Shown here: positions 1-11,357 of the stretch, piece after piece
How the letters are laid out: every line of letters begins with the position of its first letter
Numbering within the stretch: position 1 is the stretch's first letter
From: Marsupella aquatica
Taxonomy: Eukaryota > Marchantiophyta
Direction of reading: 5' to 3'
Assembly (NCBI GenBank): GCA_973895155.1
Contig: OZ316894.1
Location: 16,864,001 to 16,928,000 of the forward strand
Length of the DNA stretch: 64,000 bases
Program-made: the position numbers and the translations under genes
Notes under the pieces: model-generated
The model's input: only the letters and a program-made list of their open reading frames with translations
What the model was told of the DNA's origin: nothing
Databases searched by the model: none

Positions 1-660
1 GGAGCTACGTTCATCAACTTTTTGCTTCTTTGCAGCCTTGTTGCCAAGTGGCCTTTGATCACCAAAATGGGTACTCTCTTGATCAAGCTCTCCAATGCTT
101 TGCCTTCGACCTTGCTCATTCTGAACCAGCTCTCCACCACCCTCTGCACCCGCCTCTGCATTTGGAGCCTCATTCTCTTTGTCATCAGGGAAACCCCTTC
201 CCTTGCCCTTATGCTTCCTAGCTCTTTTTTGTGCAGCTTTCTACTTCATGTCATCCATAATCATTGCAAATCTGGGACAATCTTTCAACAAATACCACTG
301 ATCAAGGTACATGAAATCCTTTTCCTTTGGATGTTTTGTGACGTACAACTCCTTTGCCCTGGAAATAGTGTCTTCCTCATTCTCACCTGAATGATGTGCA
401 TCAACTATGTTTGCATACGAGCCAGAAAACTTGGCAACATCGTGTTTCAAGTCGCTCCACATGCTCTCCAAAGATCAAAAATCCCTCTTCTATGTGTCCT
501 TCGTTCAATTGTCATTGTAGTGTACTGTTGTCTGATCCAACAAAGCTCCATTCTTCTGCCTGTATCCAATGATGGCGTCCTGCAATTTAACATGCAACCA
601 CGAACAAACCAACTGCTTCAACTCCGCTGGAGAGAAATTGTTGCCTCATGCTTTCGTCAA
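1..660 (-). pseudogene. Fragment of a PIF/Harbinger-type SANT / NAM-associated protein
   Basis: I recognise the pattern of the plant 'NAM-associated' or SANT-like protein that accompanies PIF/Harbinger transposases. Reading on the minus strand from about 471, the sequence runs MWSDLKHDVAKFSG, then EEDTISRAKELY, then a WYLLKDCPRF motif. An in-frame TAG lies at 241-243, and past it the same frame continues with a Lys/Arg-rich tail and the typical end RPLGNKAAKKQKVDE near position 20. Upstream, 480-600 reads as a degraded segment (DAIIGYRQKNGALLDQ) with further stops. In the family this protein binds DNA and helps the Harbinger transposase enter the nucleus and recognise its ends. Here it is broken by several stops and runs off the window's left edge. 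No Harbinger DDE transposase is visible. Function is assigned from remembered motif patterns. Confidence 0.5.
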
Positions 661-998
661 CTTTGCCATTGTTGTGATTGAGACACGAGCCAAATGTGTT
701 GTAGGGTCTCAATCATGCACATTCTACAAAGGACGAGTACCTGTAGCAGCACAGTCACATGTAGTATGTCGTGTTGTTCACCACGAGGAATATGACACCC
801 CACCCATGAAGCCAGAGCTGTCGGTTTCTCCAAAGATGCACATCTGTAGGCTGTTGGATTCGGATGGAGTGTTTGAGAGGGCCAGGCTAGCGCGCGGCAG
901 AATACTGCACGGGAGGTCTCTTTTGGCAAGCTGGGATTGTGGTTTCCAAAATGGCGTATTCTGGTGGGGATACTAAATTCACCTGCGTGGGCTTCGCG

Positions 999-1032
999 GC
1001 GGTAAACCCTACACTGTGTGCCTGTTTACCGC
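999..1032. repeat. Short inverted repeat (hairpin) next to a duplicated 12-mer
   Basis: GCGGTAAAC at 999-1007 is matched by its exact reverse complement GTTTACCGC at 1024-1032, leaving a 16-nt loop. The string GGTGGGGATACT occurs on both sides, near 963 and 1037. It may be a remnant transposon end or a small MITE. I cannot assign it. Confidence 0.4.
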
Positions 1033-1160
1033 ATCCGGTGGGGATACTCTTTAGTAGTTAAGGTTAAGGACATAAAAAGTTATGACATGTCAAATTCATG
1101 ATCCATAACTTTTTGTCATAAAGATTGGGTCATTAACTTCTATAATAAAACGTTGCGATC

Positions 1161-1577
1161 TTTTATAGAGTGGTAGTCTTTCAAATTTTCAGTGCCCCCC
1201 CCCAAAAAAAAACAAAAAGAGAATCTAACCAACAAGAAGGAATAGCACAAAAAGGAAAATGAATATAGTGTGAATGAATTGGAGAGCACTATTTCCAAGC
1301 AAAAAGGAATCTAATAATACAAAGTACATGGAGAGAGACTCTAGCAATGCACCAGGATCAAGGAGACCTCCTTTTATAGAGTGGTCATCTTTCAAATTTG
1401 CACTGCCCCCCCCCAAAAAAAAGGAAAGAATTTAACCAACAAAATAACACAAAAAGAAAAATGAATATAGTGTGAATGAATTGGAGTGCACTATTTCCAA
1501 GTAAAAAGGAATCTAATAATACAAAGTACATGGAGAGAGACTCTAGCAATGCACCAGGATCAAGGAGACCTCCCTTT
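1161..1577. repeat. Two-copy tandem duplication, period 211 bp
   Basis: The block starting TTTTATAGAGTGGT at 1161 recurs at 1372 with few differences. Each copy contains a poly-C/poly-A run (CCCCCCCCAAAAAAA), the string ATGAATATAGTGTGAATGAATT and an end reading CAATGCACCAGGATCAAGG. Short open frames here are translations of the repeat, not genes. Confidence 0.85.
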
Positions 1578-3640
1578 ACCATGTACCATTACAATACAGA
1601 ACGAGTCCCTTTATAAACTTAAGAAAGTGAGAATCAATCTTGACCCTTCATCAAAATATTAACTTCTTCACACCATCAGATCTATCCATACACCCTTTCT
1701 AAAATAAGTTCCTGCCCAAACTACCCTTTAGCCTTCCCATACCTGTCACAATGAAATACTTAATTAGAAACTAATTCAATTTCATTCACATATAGATAAT
1801 TTAGTAGTGGTTGTGAAGAAAAAAGGCCCTCGTTGTGGACTATTTTATGATAAATAATTGATTTATAGATTGAAGTGAAATAAACATAACGATTGAATTA
1901 AATGAGTAAAGTGTTATTTATTTATAATTTTCCACAAAACTTAATTGAAATAATATTAAATTATTTTATGATTGTATTGGGCACATGGCAAAATTTGGTT
2001 GATCATCTAAAGTTATTAGTGTTAAGTGCGATGATATAGGATTTGTATAGATGAATTTTGTTGCTTTGAAGAACACATCTATTTTTCAATCTTTCTACTG
2101 GAGATTCTATTTGTAATTTTTCTTCTTGAGTTGAAGGTTTAAAGTAGTAACAACTCAGAATCAATTTTTTGACACCAAAACAGTGAGCATTATACAAAGA
2201 TAAAGTGTTGTGCAAGTAAAAATTGATATTTTAAAACTCTCCATTCTAGTTAGGACAGTCCTTCCCAGCAAGTCCGATGATCACACTTGGGCATAATAGA
2301 AGGTGGGCAAGTGAGTGGGTCTTCATTAAAACGGGGTATAGAAATGGAAATAATACAGAAAAGTACAGTATGTCCAAGCACCAGATTCACAAGGATATAG
2401 ATATACTGCCAAGTCAGTTACTCCATCAAAATGCACAGAATATTTTTAAACTTTGCACGTCAACTCTCTTTGGAGGGTAAACCAGGATTGACTCATTGTC
2501 TTCTCCCAACACATGATGTTGTGTTCCAAAATTGAATTTTTTTTGTTTCCATGAGCAAAACTTATTTCATTCTGGCGCTGTGTTTTGATGACATTGTAAT
2601 TTGAATACAATCCCACAGGAAGAAGAAGAGAAATGTAGCAGCTGCAAGAAGAGTACAATTGGTTAAATTCTAGCTTATTTGGTATTACAAGGGAAAGCCA
2701 AGCTCTTTGGGTTGGTTGTGTAATTGTGGATATTAATTCCAGGAATTCAAGCCAAATTGGAAGCTAAGCATAAGCAGTGATGGATATATCAGTAATAGAT
2801 CCACTACCCAAGACAATATACTTTAGACTCTGGAAATAATTTGAATGATGGAAAACCTTAACTCTCTTTTTAATTATGTGAATTGCAACAATAAGGATTT
2901 CTGTCTTTGGAAGGAGATAATGCAGAACCAACAATCACAAATGATAAGGAGTAGGACAGCCTTTGACTAATTACTAGGTCCGAGGACCAAAACACACCTG
3001 AAATCGAGCAAAGAAAGAGCATAATAAGGAGCCCCCAAAGTTTAGTTCTCTTCTACCACAATACCAAACGTTTGTGTCCATCCTACTCCTAGCTAGCTTG
3101 CACTTCAAAAAAAAGGAAGAAAGGCCAACCTGGCAACTCCAGATTAGCACTTAAGAAGAGCAAAGACATGACTTTGTGGTAGCTCACTTGAGTAGAAACT
3201 GATAGGTCTTGGGTTCAACTATTGTAACTGACTTTTTCCTTTTCTATGGATCGAGTTTCATAGATTTCCCTTCAAACAAATAAAAAAGAATGAAAAAAAG
3301 AGCCCACTATGACATTATCGCTGAGCCAGCTTGATGTTCTCATTCTTATTAGCCAGAATGTGAAGCTCAAATCTCACCTCCACGTCTCACTGAGCCAAAC
3401 TCTTTTCTATCTAGCATGGCATCCATGGAATTTACACAATTCCCACCCTGTCATTGTCAAATATCATAATTTGCAATCTTTTTTAGATAAATACTACAAT
3501 GCCACCTTTTTTTATTGTCATGGGTTAACTTAGAGCTGGTTATCGAGCAGAGACCTCAGCCCTAAGATTGTCACGTACATTGGATAATTGGATGGTTTCC
3601 ATTGGCCTCAGATAAAGTTCAGACTACTGGTTTATTAGGG
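1578..3640. other. Intergenic, AT-rich, no gene recognised
   Basis: The stretch has many stops in all frames and no motif I recognise. The open frames are short and lack codon-like structure. Confidence 0.6.
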
Positions 3641-4175
3641 CAGGGTTTTGCCCTCCCTGCGGAGTCCACCCCCAACCTTGCCTCACTATTTCCCCAGTGC
3701 CCTCCTCCGCCCTCAAGGTAGGCATCCCCCTGACCCCAGTGTGGACTTGTCTGACAAATAAGGGGTCTGGACCTCGACAAATGACATTAGTCACACCCGA
3801 CCTGTCCTGGCCCCAACCCCAACCCCCGGCCCCAGCTCACACCCCGCCCTGATCTGGCTCCGGCCTGGCCCGACCCGCCCACACCCCGCCCCAAACCTGA
3901 CCAGCCCCGGCCCCCGCCTGTGCCGCCCCGCCCCGCCCCTGACCCCAAACCAGGGGGCCGGCTCACTAACCGGGGGAGTCCGGGACCGGACCGGGAGGGG
4001 GTCGGGAAAGTTTGGGACCGGGCCGGGAGAGGGTCAGGAAAGTTCGGGGCCGGCCGGGGAATATTGGAAAATATGCGACAAATGACCCCTTTTGGAGCCA
4101 CAGCCGACAAATGACGTCGGACACGACAACTTGTTCTGTCCGACAATACTACAACTTGTCCGTCAGTTCAAACGG
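3641..4175. repeat. GC-rich block with GACAAATGAC direct repeats
   Basis: A C-rich stretch (about 3790-3950) is followed by a G-rich one (about 3950-4060). The G-rich part has an approximately 36-bp duplicated unit that includes GGGTCGGGAAAGTTT and GGGTCAGGAAAGTTC. The decamer GACAAATGAC occurs at 3776-3785, 4077-4086 and 4106-4115, bracketing the GC-rich core. This suggests a small GC-rich mobile element next to the giant transposon, or a duplicated piece of that transposon's arm. Confidence 0.5.
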
Positions 4176-4202
4176 CCCCTGGCGCACTGTCCTTCAAGGG
4201 TG
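4176..4202 (+). repeat. Left terminal inverted repeat of the giant element
   Basis: It begins CCCCTGGCGCACT and ends CTTCAAGGGTG. Against the reverse complement of 16372-16398 only two of 27 bases differ, in the central triplet GTC versus CTG. Confidence 0.75.
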
Positions 4203-4379
4203 ATGATTTTCCTACGTGAAGGAGAATTGTAGGCCATTTTTTCACCAAACCACAGGGTCACTCAGGGCACAGGACATCCTGCACCCGGTTTGATGTGACG
4301 GGCAACTTGCCGAGTTGCCCGGCACGTAAACTTATCATTTGCCGGCCTGAATTACCCTCATTTGACGCATATTCGCCGT

Positions 4380-5220
4380 TATTCCCCGGCCCGGCCCGAA
4401 CTTCTCCCGGCCCGACCCTAACTCTTCCCGGCCTCTTCCCGGACTCGGCCCAGCCCCTCCCCTACCTCTTGTCACCCGGACCCGGCCCCGACTTTACATC
4501 CCGGCCCGGCTCGGGTGAGGAGGCCTGGCCCGGGTGAAGCGAGGCCCTAGACGAGGGAGGCCCGGCCCGGGTGGAGGGAGGCTTGGATGGGGGAGGGAGG
4601 GATGCCCGGCCCGGGTGAAGGGAGGCCCGGGTGGAGGAGGGAGGGAGGCCCGGCCCGAGTGAAGGGAGGTCCGAGAGGAGGGTGGAGGGAGGCCCGGCCC
4701 GGGTGGAGGGAGGGCCCGGGTGGAGGAGGGAGGGAGGCCCGGCCCAGGTGAAGGGTGGCCCGGGAGGAGGGAGGCCCGGCCCGGGTGGAGGGAGGCCCGG
4801 GTGGAGCGAGGAGGGAGGCCCAGCCCGGGTGAAGGGAGGCCCAGGAGGAGGGAGGAGGGAGGCCCGGCCCGGGTGAAGGGAGGAGGGAGGCCCGGCCCGG
4901 GTGAAGGGAGGCCCGGCCCGGGTGAAGGGAGGCCCGGGAGGAGGGTGGAGGGAGGCCCAGCCCAGGTGAAGGATGGCCCGGGAGGAGGGAGGAGGGAGGC
5001 CCGGCCCGGGTGGAGGGAGGCCCGGGAGGAGGGAGGAGGGAGGAGAAGGGCCCGGCCCGGGTGGAGGGAGGCCCAGGTGGAGCGAGGAGGGAGGCCCAGG
5101 GGAGGGAGGAGGGAGGCCCGGGAGGAGGGAGGAGGGAGGCCCGGCCCGGGTGAAGGGAGGCCCGGGTGGAGGGAGGAGGGAGTCCGGGTGGAGGGAGGGA
5201 GGCTGGCGGCTCGGCCCGGG
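4380..5220. repeat. Left-arm GC-rich minisatellite
   Basis: Irregular tandem units are built from GGCCCGGCCCGGGTGAAG and GGAGGCCCGGGAGGAGGG. The first 130 bp are C-rich on the plus strand (CCCGGCCCGACCCTAACTC), matching the right arm read inverted. From about 4530 the plus strand becomes G/A-rich. Long open frames across it in several frames (up to 262 codons, Pro/Gly/Arg-rich) come from the repeat lacking T-rich stops and are not genes. Many GGG runs would allow G-quadruplexes. Confidence 0.85.
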
Positions 5221-5403
5221 TTATAAAGTTGTGGATAAACCCGATTGGGGTAAGGATATCTGCTAATTTTGGGGTGGTATGGATTTCTCGCTTATCTAGT
5301 ATGTCGACCCCGCTAAATAAAGAACGTGTCTCCATTATAAATTGTATAAAACCTTGAGTTTTTTTCTTTAGACCAAAGGTAGAGCACTCTATGTAAGGAG
5401 GGA

Positions 5404-7687
5404 TGTGACGCCAATGACATGGTCCTTATTTTGTAATCTGATTAAGTAGGTTGCTGTATGCAAGGAGTAGCTATTGATATTACATAACAATTAGCAAGAT
5501 GGCAAGAATAAGGGCAATCATGGCGTTAAGAGTAGGGAAATAAAAACTATGTCGCGGGTGGTCGACGACCATATCTCTTTCAATATGTCACCAAATCCGG
5601 ATCTGTAAAGGGCATTGGAAAGATCTGGTCAAGGCGAGTAAAATCGATATAAAACACTTGGGAAATGGAGGTGTATTAAGAGAGATACGGCCTGATTAGT
5701 GTGACGGGTTAACTTATGGCCGGAATTAGCAGATTCGGCTTCAGTTTTGGGTTAACCCAAGCTCGACCACGGCTTAGCTTATGTGAGCACGGCTTCAGCT
5801 TAGCTCAGGTAAGCACGGCTTCAGCTTAGCTCAGGTGAGCACGGCTTCAGCTTAGCTCAGGTAAGCACGGCTTCAGCTTAGCTTAGGTCAGCACAGCTTC
5901 AGCTTAGGCTTAACCTAGGTTCGGATTAGATTGAACTCGGGTTAGCCTAAACTCGGGCTCAGGTTAGCATAGGTAAGCTCGGGTTCGGGCTCAGCTTAGG
6001 CTAGGTTAGCGGATAGCGGGTAGCGGCCTAACCCGAGACCACGGGTTAGCTCTACTCGGGTTAGATAGGATAGCTAGGTTAGCCGAACTCGGGTTAGCTA
6101 TGTAACTCGGGTTAGCGCAGCAGTGAGTACCCCCCTCTCGGTTGCGGGGGCATAACTCTCTGTGTATTTGACCAAATCGGCTATAATTGACCTCGTTGGA
6201 AAGAGGAGCTCAAGCCGCTTCCAACGCTGCTATCCACGCAGCAAATGGTTGAATACAGAAATCGGGAGAGGAGGCGTAAGCTCGCGAAAACCATGGAGGA
6301 GGGCCAAATCCGAAGTACATAGCCAATTCGAGATAGAAATAAAGCTGCGAGTTAGGGTTCAGTAGTTAGAGATAGTGGCGGCTCTGTTAGGGCTGGGATG
6401 GGGCTCCAGCAGCGTAGTACCCAGCCATTTGGGCTCAATATGAGAGTATATAGAGCAGCCCCCCAGTAGAGATGGGGGGGGGACTTCAGTTGTGTGATCT
6501 CACTTAGACTGAGTAGCGGGGAGGAGCTCTGTGCAAGCAAGGCTGGACTTGGACGCTGCGTGTTGGGGAGAGCTTGGTTGTGCTATACTCAGGGAGTAAT
6601 CAGCCAAGCTTCACAACAACGGGTTGCTAGGTTTGCGAGCTGGATTGTGGCTCTTTCTAGTGGGCAGCACAACTGGGTTCTTTTCCCCCGATACAGAGCC
6701 TTGGTGATAGGTGATGTATTGGTGATTGTAAACTGTGGGGAGGATTTCAATTCGATTTGCGGTGGGCACATTAGGGAGGCTGAGGTACTGATTAAGGGGC
6801 AGCAGGAGGAGCATTTACAGTTCAGTCTGGCAAGGCTACGTGACCCATGGGGAGTCCCGGCCTTTGTCTGGTGGAGAGCACTAAGGGATCTATGGCCAGA
6901 GCTGAGCTTGCAGGGCAAGCGTGAGGCCGGGCCTCATTGCAGTCTGGGGTAGATCGCCGTTAGGCCTGGTACCAGCTTTGAAGTCGAGTCAACTATGCAT
7001 GCGTAACTTAACGTTCTGAATTGGAGGTGTGAGATCTGTATGTGCCCCCAAGAATGAAGTGCAGTGAAGGAGGTTGAGTTCAGGATTGAGCTTGCATGGC
7101 AAGCACGGGGCTTGCAGGGCAAGCACGTCACAATCTGGAGGAGACAGCCTTCGGCCCTAGTGTTCGGATCAAGTGTTCTCAGTGAACTATTGTGCACATC
7201 TTTGAATCTAATTGAGTTTTCCTCTCAGGCCTCATTTCTCTCATGGATGTGTGTGTGTGTGAGGCAATCTGAGTGTATGATGGAACTAGCAGCGCCACTG
7301 AGAGGTGTACCGGGTGCATTGAAGCGGGCTGGGTGAGGACTGTCATAGCTCTGATTGTTGAGAGTGGAATGGCAGAGTGGTGGGGCAATGGCTTAGAAGT
7401 CCCTAAGCCGGGAATCAGTCAGGAGTCACTGGTTTATGGGTACATTCCGGCGGCGGAATAGAAACATACCTATGACAGTAAGCATATGTATAGACCTATG
7501 CGCACCGTAGCGCTAGGCCCTGTGTGTACGGGCCCGATATGAAGACCCCTTCTCACCAGAACTATCATGAGCGCAGATCTGATCCCCAACCTCGGTTCCT
7601 TGGGATTGAGCTTGGGTGATGTGTGATAGAGTCTTGCTATGATAGTCTGGTGTTAAGGGCATAAACTGGTGTTTATCGGCATTCACA
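5404..7687 (+). mobile_element. Possible LTR inserted in the left arm
   Basis: A sequence starting TGTGACGCC, a form common at Ty3-type LTR starts, follows the purine-rich AAGGAGGGA at 5395-5403. It could end at TTCACA (7682-7687), giving short TGTGA...TCACA ends and a length of 2,284 bp. Removing it would leave about 280 bp between the left TATAAAGT and the first subterminal motif, close to the roughly 210 bp in the right arm. No coding sequence is present, and I found no 5-bp target duplication. This is a hypothesis; the stretch could equally be arm sequence unique to the left side. Confidence 0.25.
5770..6120. repeat. 26-bp tandem repeat grading into TTAGC/CTCGGG-rich DNA
   Basis: From about 5787 to 5895 four to five copies of a 26-bp unit (AGCACGGCTTCAGCTTAGCT plus CAGGTA) lie in tandem. 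They pass into degenerate strings of GGGTTAGC, CTCGGG and TAGGTTAGC as far as about 6120. No coding signal is visible. Confidence 0.8.
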
Positions 7688-7792
7688 ACATCCCTTCGTG
7701 ATCCTCAGGTACAAGGAGATGGTTTTGGCACCCATAGTGACGTTTTTGGTGTTAAGACCCATGTCAATCGCGTGACAAAGGATAGAGAAGAC
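6121..7792. other. Non-coding part of the left arm
   Basis: No gene is recognised. Local features are short repeats such as GGCAAGCACGGGGCTTGCAG near 7098. The frames are short and overlap in several phases, as expected of non-coding DNA. Confidence 0.5.
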
Positions 7793-8122
7793 TTTTGTGC
7801 GCGCGTGCTTGGAGGTTTTACTCGGCATGTGGTAATCCGCATAATAATTTTCTTGTTATCCCTTAACAATTTAGTGGTACTTGTGGGTATTGTGAAACAA
7901 ATTTCGACAATGTTGACATTCATGTACGCATGTTTGGAGCTAAGGCTTGACGTGTGATATTTTGCATGATTGTCACTAATTGTCTCATATATTTTCATTA
8001 TATCAGCAAATGCTCATTAAATTATAGATATCACATACGTCGAATAGGAATGTTAACAACCAAAAAACAAAAGAGAACCGCTGTGCGCATGTTTGGAGTT
8101 TGACTCGGTGTGTGAAATTTCA
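7793..8122 (+). repeat. Left subterminal motif array (three copies)
   Basis: Three copies of a motif of about 40 bp, roughly TGTGCGCATG-CTTGGAG-TTT-ACTCGGCGTGTGGT, start near 7793, 7921 and 8075, about 125 and 159 bp apart. They match, inverted, the three copies at 15241-15570. Inter-motif DNA is also partly conserved (CCTTAACAATTTAGTG here, CCTTAACAGTTTAGTG inverted in the right arm). In hAT elements subterminal repeats are transposase binding sites, the likely role here. Confidence 0.75.
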
Positions 8123-8250
8123 CAGTAGTTTTTGTTCTCGTTTTATTGTTGTTACTTCAAAAGACTAACATATCATTGAAATTTTATTAAGTGACTATGT
8201 TTAGCGATGTATAAGAAGACACTTTGTGTGTAAAGTTCTTGTTTTTGATC

Positions 8251-11089
8251 ATGTCTTCCAAAGAAGATGAGTCGGGCAACTCATCAGCTCATTCTACTCC
8301 TGTTAGGCATGGTGGAAATCACAATCGAGATCGTAGTGCAAAATTTTCCCTAGTGTGGAAATATTTTGAACGATGTGATACGCCATCAGCATGTAATGAT
8401 ATTAATCGTATATATCGAAGATGCAAATTTTGCAAGAAATATACAACGCATCATGCAACACGAGCAAAAGCACATTTGATGGGAAACATACACAAAGGAG
8501 ATGTGCCACCTTGCACAGGCTTGTATGGAGTTGTTGACTTAGATGACATCAATAGAGTGTACAATGTCATAAAGGTTGACCCATCCATAAAGTACAAACA
8601 AAGTGATGGAAGTCATGTTGTGTTATCCATGAGAGGTTGTAGGTCATATAACCCATCTTCCAATTCGCAAGCATCAACTCAAGACTCAAATTTTGTTGAT
8701 CTCGATGAGGATGGAAATATGAGTCATCAAAGTAGAGCATCAAATTTTGCAAACCCAATCATGGATGCTTATCAAATTCCAAATATAGCTCATTTGGATA
8801 AGCTGTGGGCTAAAGCTTTTTATTCAAGTGGTATTCCGTTCAATGTGTCGGAGAATCCCTTTTTCCGTGAAGCAGTCACAGAAACTTCAAAAGGGATTGT
8901 AAATGGATATTCTCTTCCGGGTATGCGAAATTTGCAAATGAAATTATTGGAAGAGGCTAGAGTTGATCTTACAAAGGACATGACAAAAACAATGAAGGAG
9001 GCGAAATCCTTTGGATATTCCCTTTCATCTGATGGATGGGAAAATATCCGAAGGGAACCTTTGATGAATGTCATGTTGTTTAGTTCAAAAGGAGACTTCT
9101 TTTTGGATAGTTGGAACGCTGCACAAGCCGACAAGGAAGATGGGAAGTATCTTGGTGACATGTGGTTAAAATACATAGATGACATTGGCGTCGATCACAT
9201 CATATAAATTGTTACCGATGGGGCGCCTGCAAATTGTGTAGCAGGTGAAGAGATAGTCATGAAAAAATATCCGCATGTGAAGTGGAGTTGGTGTGCTGTC
9301 CACGTGTTTAATTTGTTGCTAGAAGACATGTGTGGCCACAAGAATGTAGTGCTAGATGAGCAAAAAAAATCCATTCAAATTGATTTTTAAGCACTTGAGA
9401 TGGATAGTTAAAGCAATTACATCATCATAAAAGTTGTCTGCAATATTTGTGAGGAAATCTGGTTACAGGAAGTTGTTAAATCCAAATGCAACGAGATTTG
9501 CAACAAATTTTTTAATGGCGCAGAGAACATTGGAGCTAAGAGGAGCTTTACAACAAATGGTCATTGATGATAAGTAGCAATCCTATCGTGATCGACTGCC
9601 AGTTCGACCAAAGTCATAGGGGCATATGACGAGGGCAAAGGCAGACGAACTTAAATCGTGGATACAACAAGATACATTTTGGGCTCAAGTAAAATCTACA
9701 GTCACTTTTTTCCTTCCGTTGGTGAAGATGTTGCGGGAATTCGATGGAGTTTCACCATAGTCTCCTTGGCTATATTGGAGCTTGAAAAAAGGAATAGCTA
9801 AACTGAAGGGGTGTACATTAGTAACGGATTACTTAAAACCAAAGATAATGAAAGTGTATATGGATCGATGAAAATCACTTACTACTGATTTCATGTTAGC
9901 AACAGCATATCTGAATCCTCAATTTTTCTTCGATGAAGATGCGGCAGGAGATGCAAAACTATATAGAGGCTTCAATGACTACGTTCATAGATATGCAAAA
10001 TACAAGGTGAAGGCAGGAATCAACCATGATCAAGATGTGACGACACTTATTTTTGACATCCAAATGCAGGCATTTGAGGCTCAATTTTTTTTGTCAAATT
10101 CATCGGTTGCAATCAGAGAAGCACAATCCAATATTGGGAAATTAAGTTCGGGAGAGTCGTGGCATTTGTATGGAGCTGATTACGCGGAGCTAAGATTGTT
10201 GGCCAGAAGAATCACGCATCAACAAATGTGTGCATCTTCATGCAAACAAAATTGGAGTTCGTATGACTTTATCCATTCAAAAAGCCGTAACAGGTTGACC
10301 AATGATCGGGCAAAGGACTTGGTTTTTGTATTCACAAATTCGAGGGTGCAAAAAGGGCTCACGAAGGTGAGAAACCCTCATACGTCTATGTACAGACGAT
10401 ATGATGAAAAAACAACAACAAATGATGGCCCGAGGCCTACTTCCATAGAAGGAGGTCACAATGAACAACATGGTGTACCATGTGCGGCTCTTGGAGAGGA
10501 TGACGTGGAGGATTTTGATACAATTGATGACGCAGATGAGGCTTTGCAAGGATTGTCACTACACAATGATGGTGACATGTTGACTCGTATTCCACCAGAT
10601 ACTGAAATAAGTGATGTCGGAGAATGGGAAGATGAAATAGATTTGATGATGTTTCTTACAATTGATGAGTCTCAAATTCAGGATGACGAGGACTACTCAT
10701 TTGATGCAAACTTTGTAATGCCTTCCCAACCAAACCCATCATTCACATACCCAACATTGAATCTACAAAATGATGTCCAAGCAAGTACTTCCTACTTATT
10801 TCAACGACGAGATGCTGTGTCAGAGCTCTGTCCAGAGAGAACAACACCCAACTTTTTTGTGCAACCTGATGATGCACAGTGGGGACAACATGCTTCTCCA
10901 ACACCAAATATGTATGAAAGGCAGAACATGACAAATCCATACACATCAAACATACATGCTCGTGTTGATGCATTTCAAGAATATCATAACGCAGATCCGG
11001 TCCAATGGATGACAAGACAATATCAATTCGATCGACAGTTGCAAGAAAATGAGAACAATAACACAAGGCACTTTTCCTCACAACCTTGA
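8251..11089 (+). pseudogene. hAT-family transposase, decayed
   Basis: The gene encodes the DNA cut-and-paste enzyme of the hAT superfamily. The ATG at 8251 (MSSKEDESGN) is preferred to in-frame codons upstream. Domains in order are: a BED-type zinc finger around residues 30-90 (WKYFERC, then RRCKFCKKY with downstream His residues); a DUF659-like region around residues 190-350 including YSLSSDGW and, past a stop, IVTDGAPANCVAG; the core (MLATAYLNPQFFFDEDA near 9893); and a hAT dimerisation motif near 10225-10330 (KQNWSSYDFIHSKSRNRL, then DLVFV). The C-terminus is a long acidic, Asn/Asp-rich tail. Damage: TAA at 9208 where family members suggest Gln; a one-base shift probably in the A-run at 9362-9369; TAG at 9575; TGA at 9869 where Trp is expected; and others. 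It is inactive as written. The match to the family is by motif memory. Confidence 0.85.
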
Positions 11090-11357
11090 CTTCTGTTTAG
11101 GTATTATATTTAGGCTAGTACTATACGACAAACTGTGATATACTATACCGGATTGTGCATGTCCTATGCAAGGAATACTATGTAATAAAATCTACGATAC
11201 TAAACATTGTGTATGCAATCTAGTCAAATTGGTTCTTCCTATCTTGCATTTTTGCTTTCACTTCCGCCAGTTGCTGACGACGGCGATGGCGACAAATAGA
11301 TCGCTGCATGTTATGCTCATCTATTATTGGTCGATTAGCCATTGCATATTCCTTCCA

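Noticed and set aside
4547-5335. A 262-codon open frame rich in Pro, Gly, Arg and Ser, resembling an extensin or collagen-like protein
   Set aside because: It lies entirely in the GC-rich minisatellite, and similar open frames exist in other phases and on the other strand, as expected when repeat units lack stop codons.
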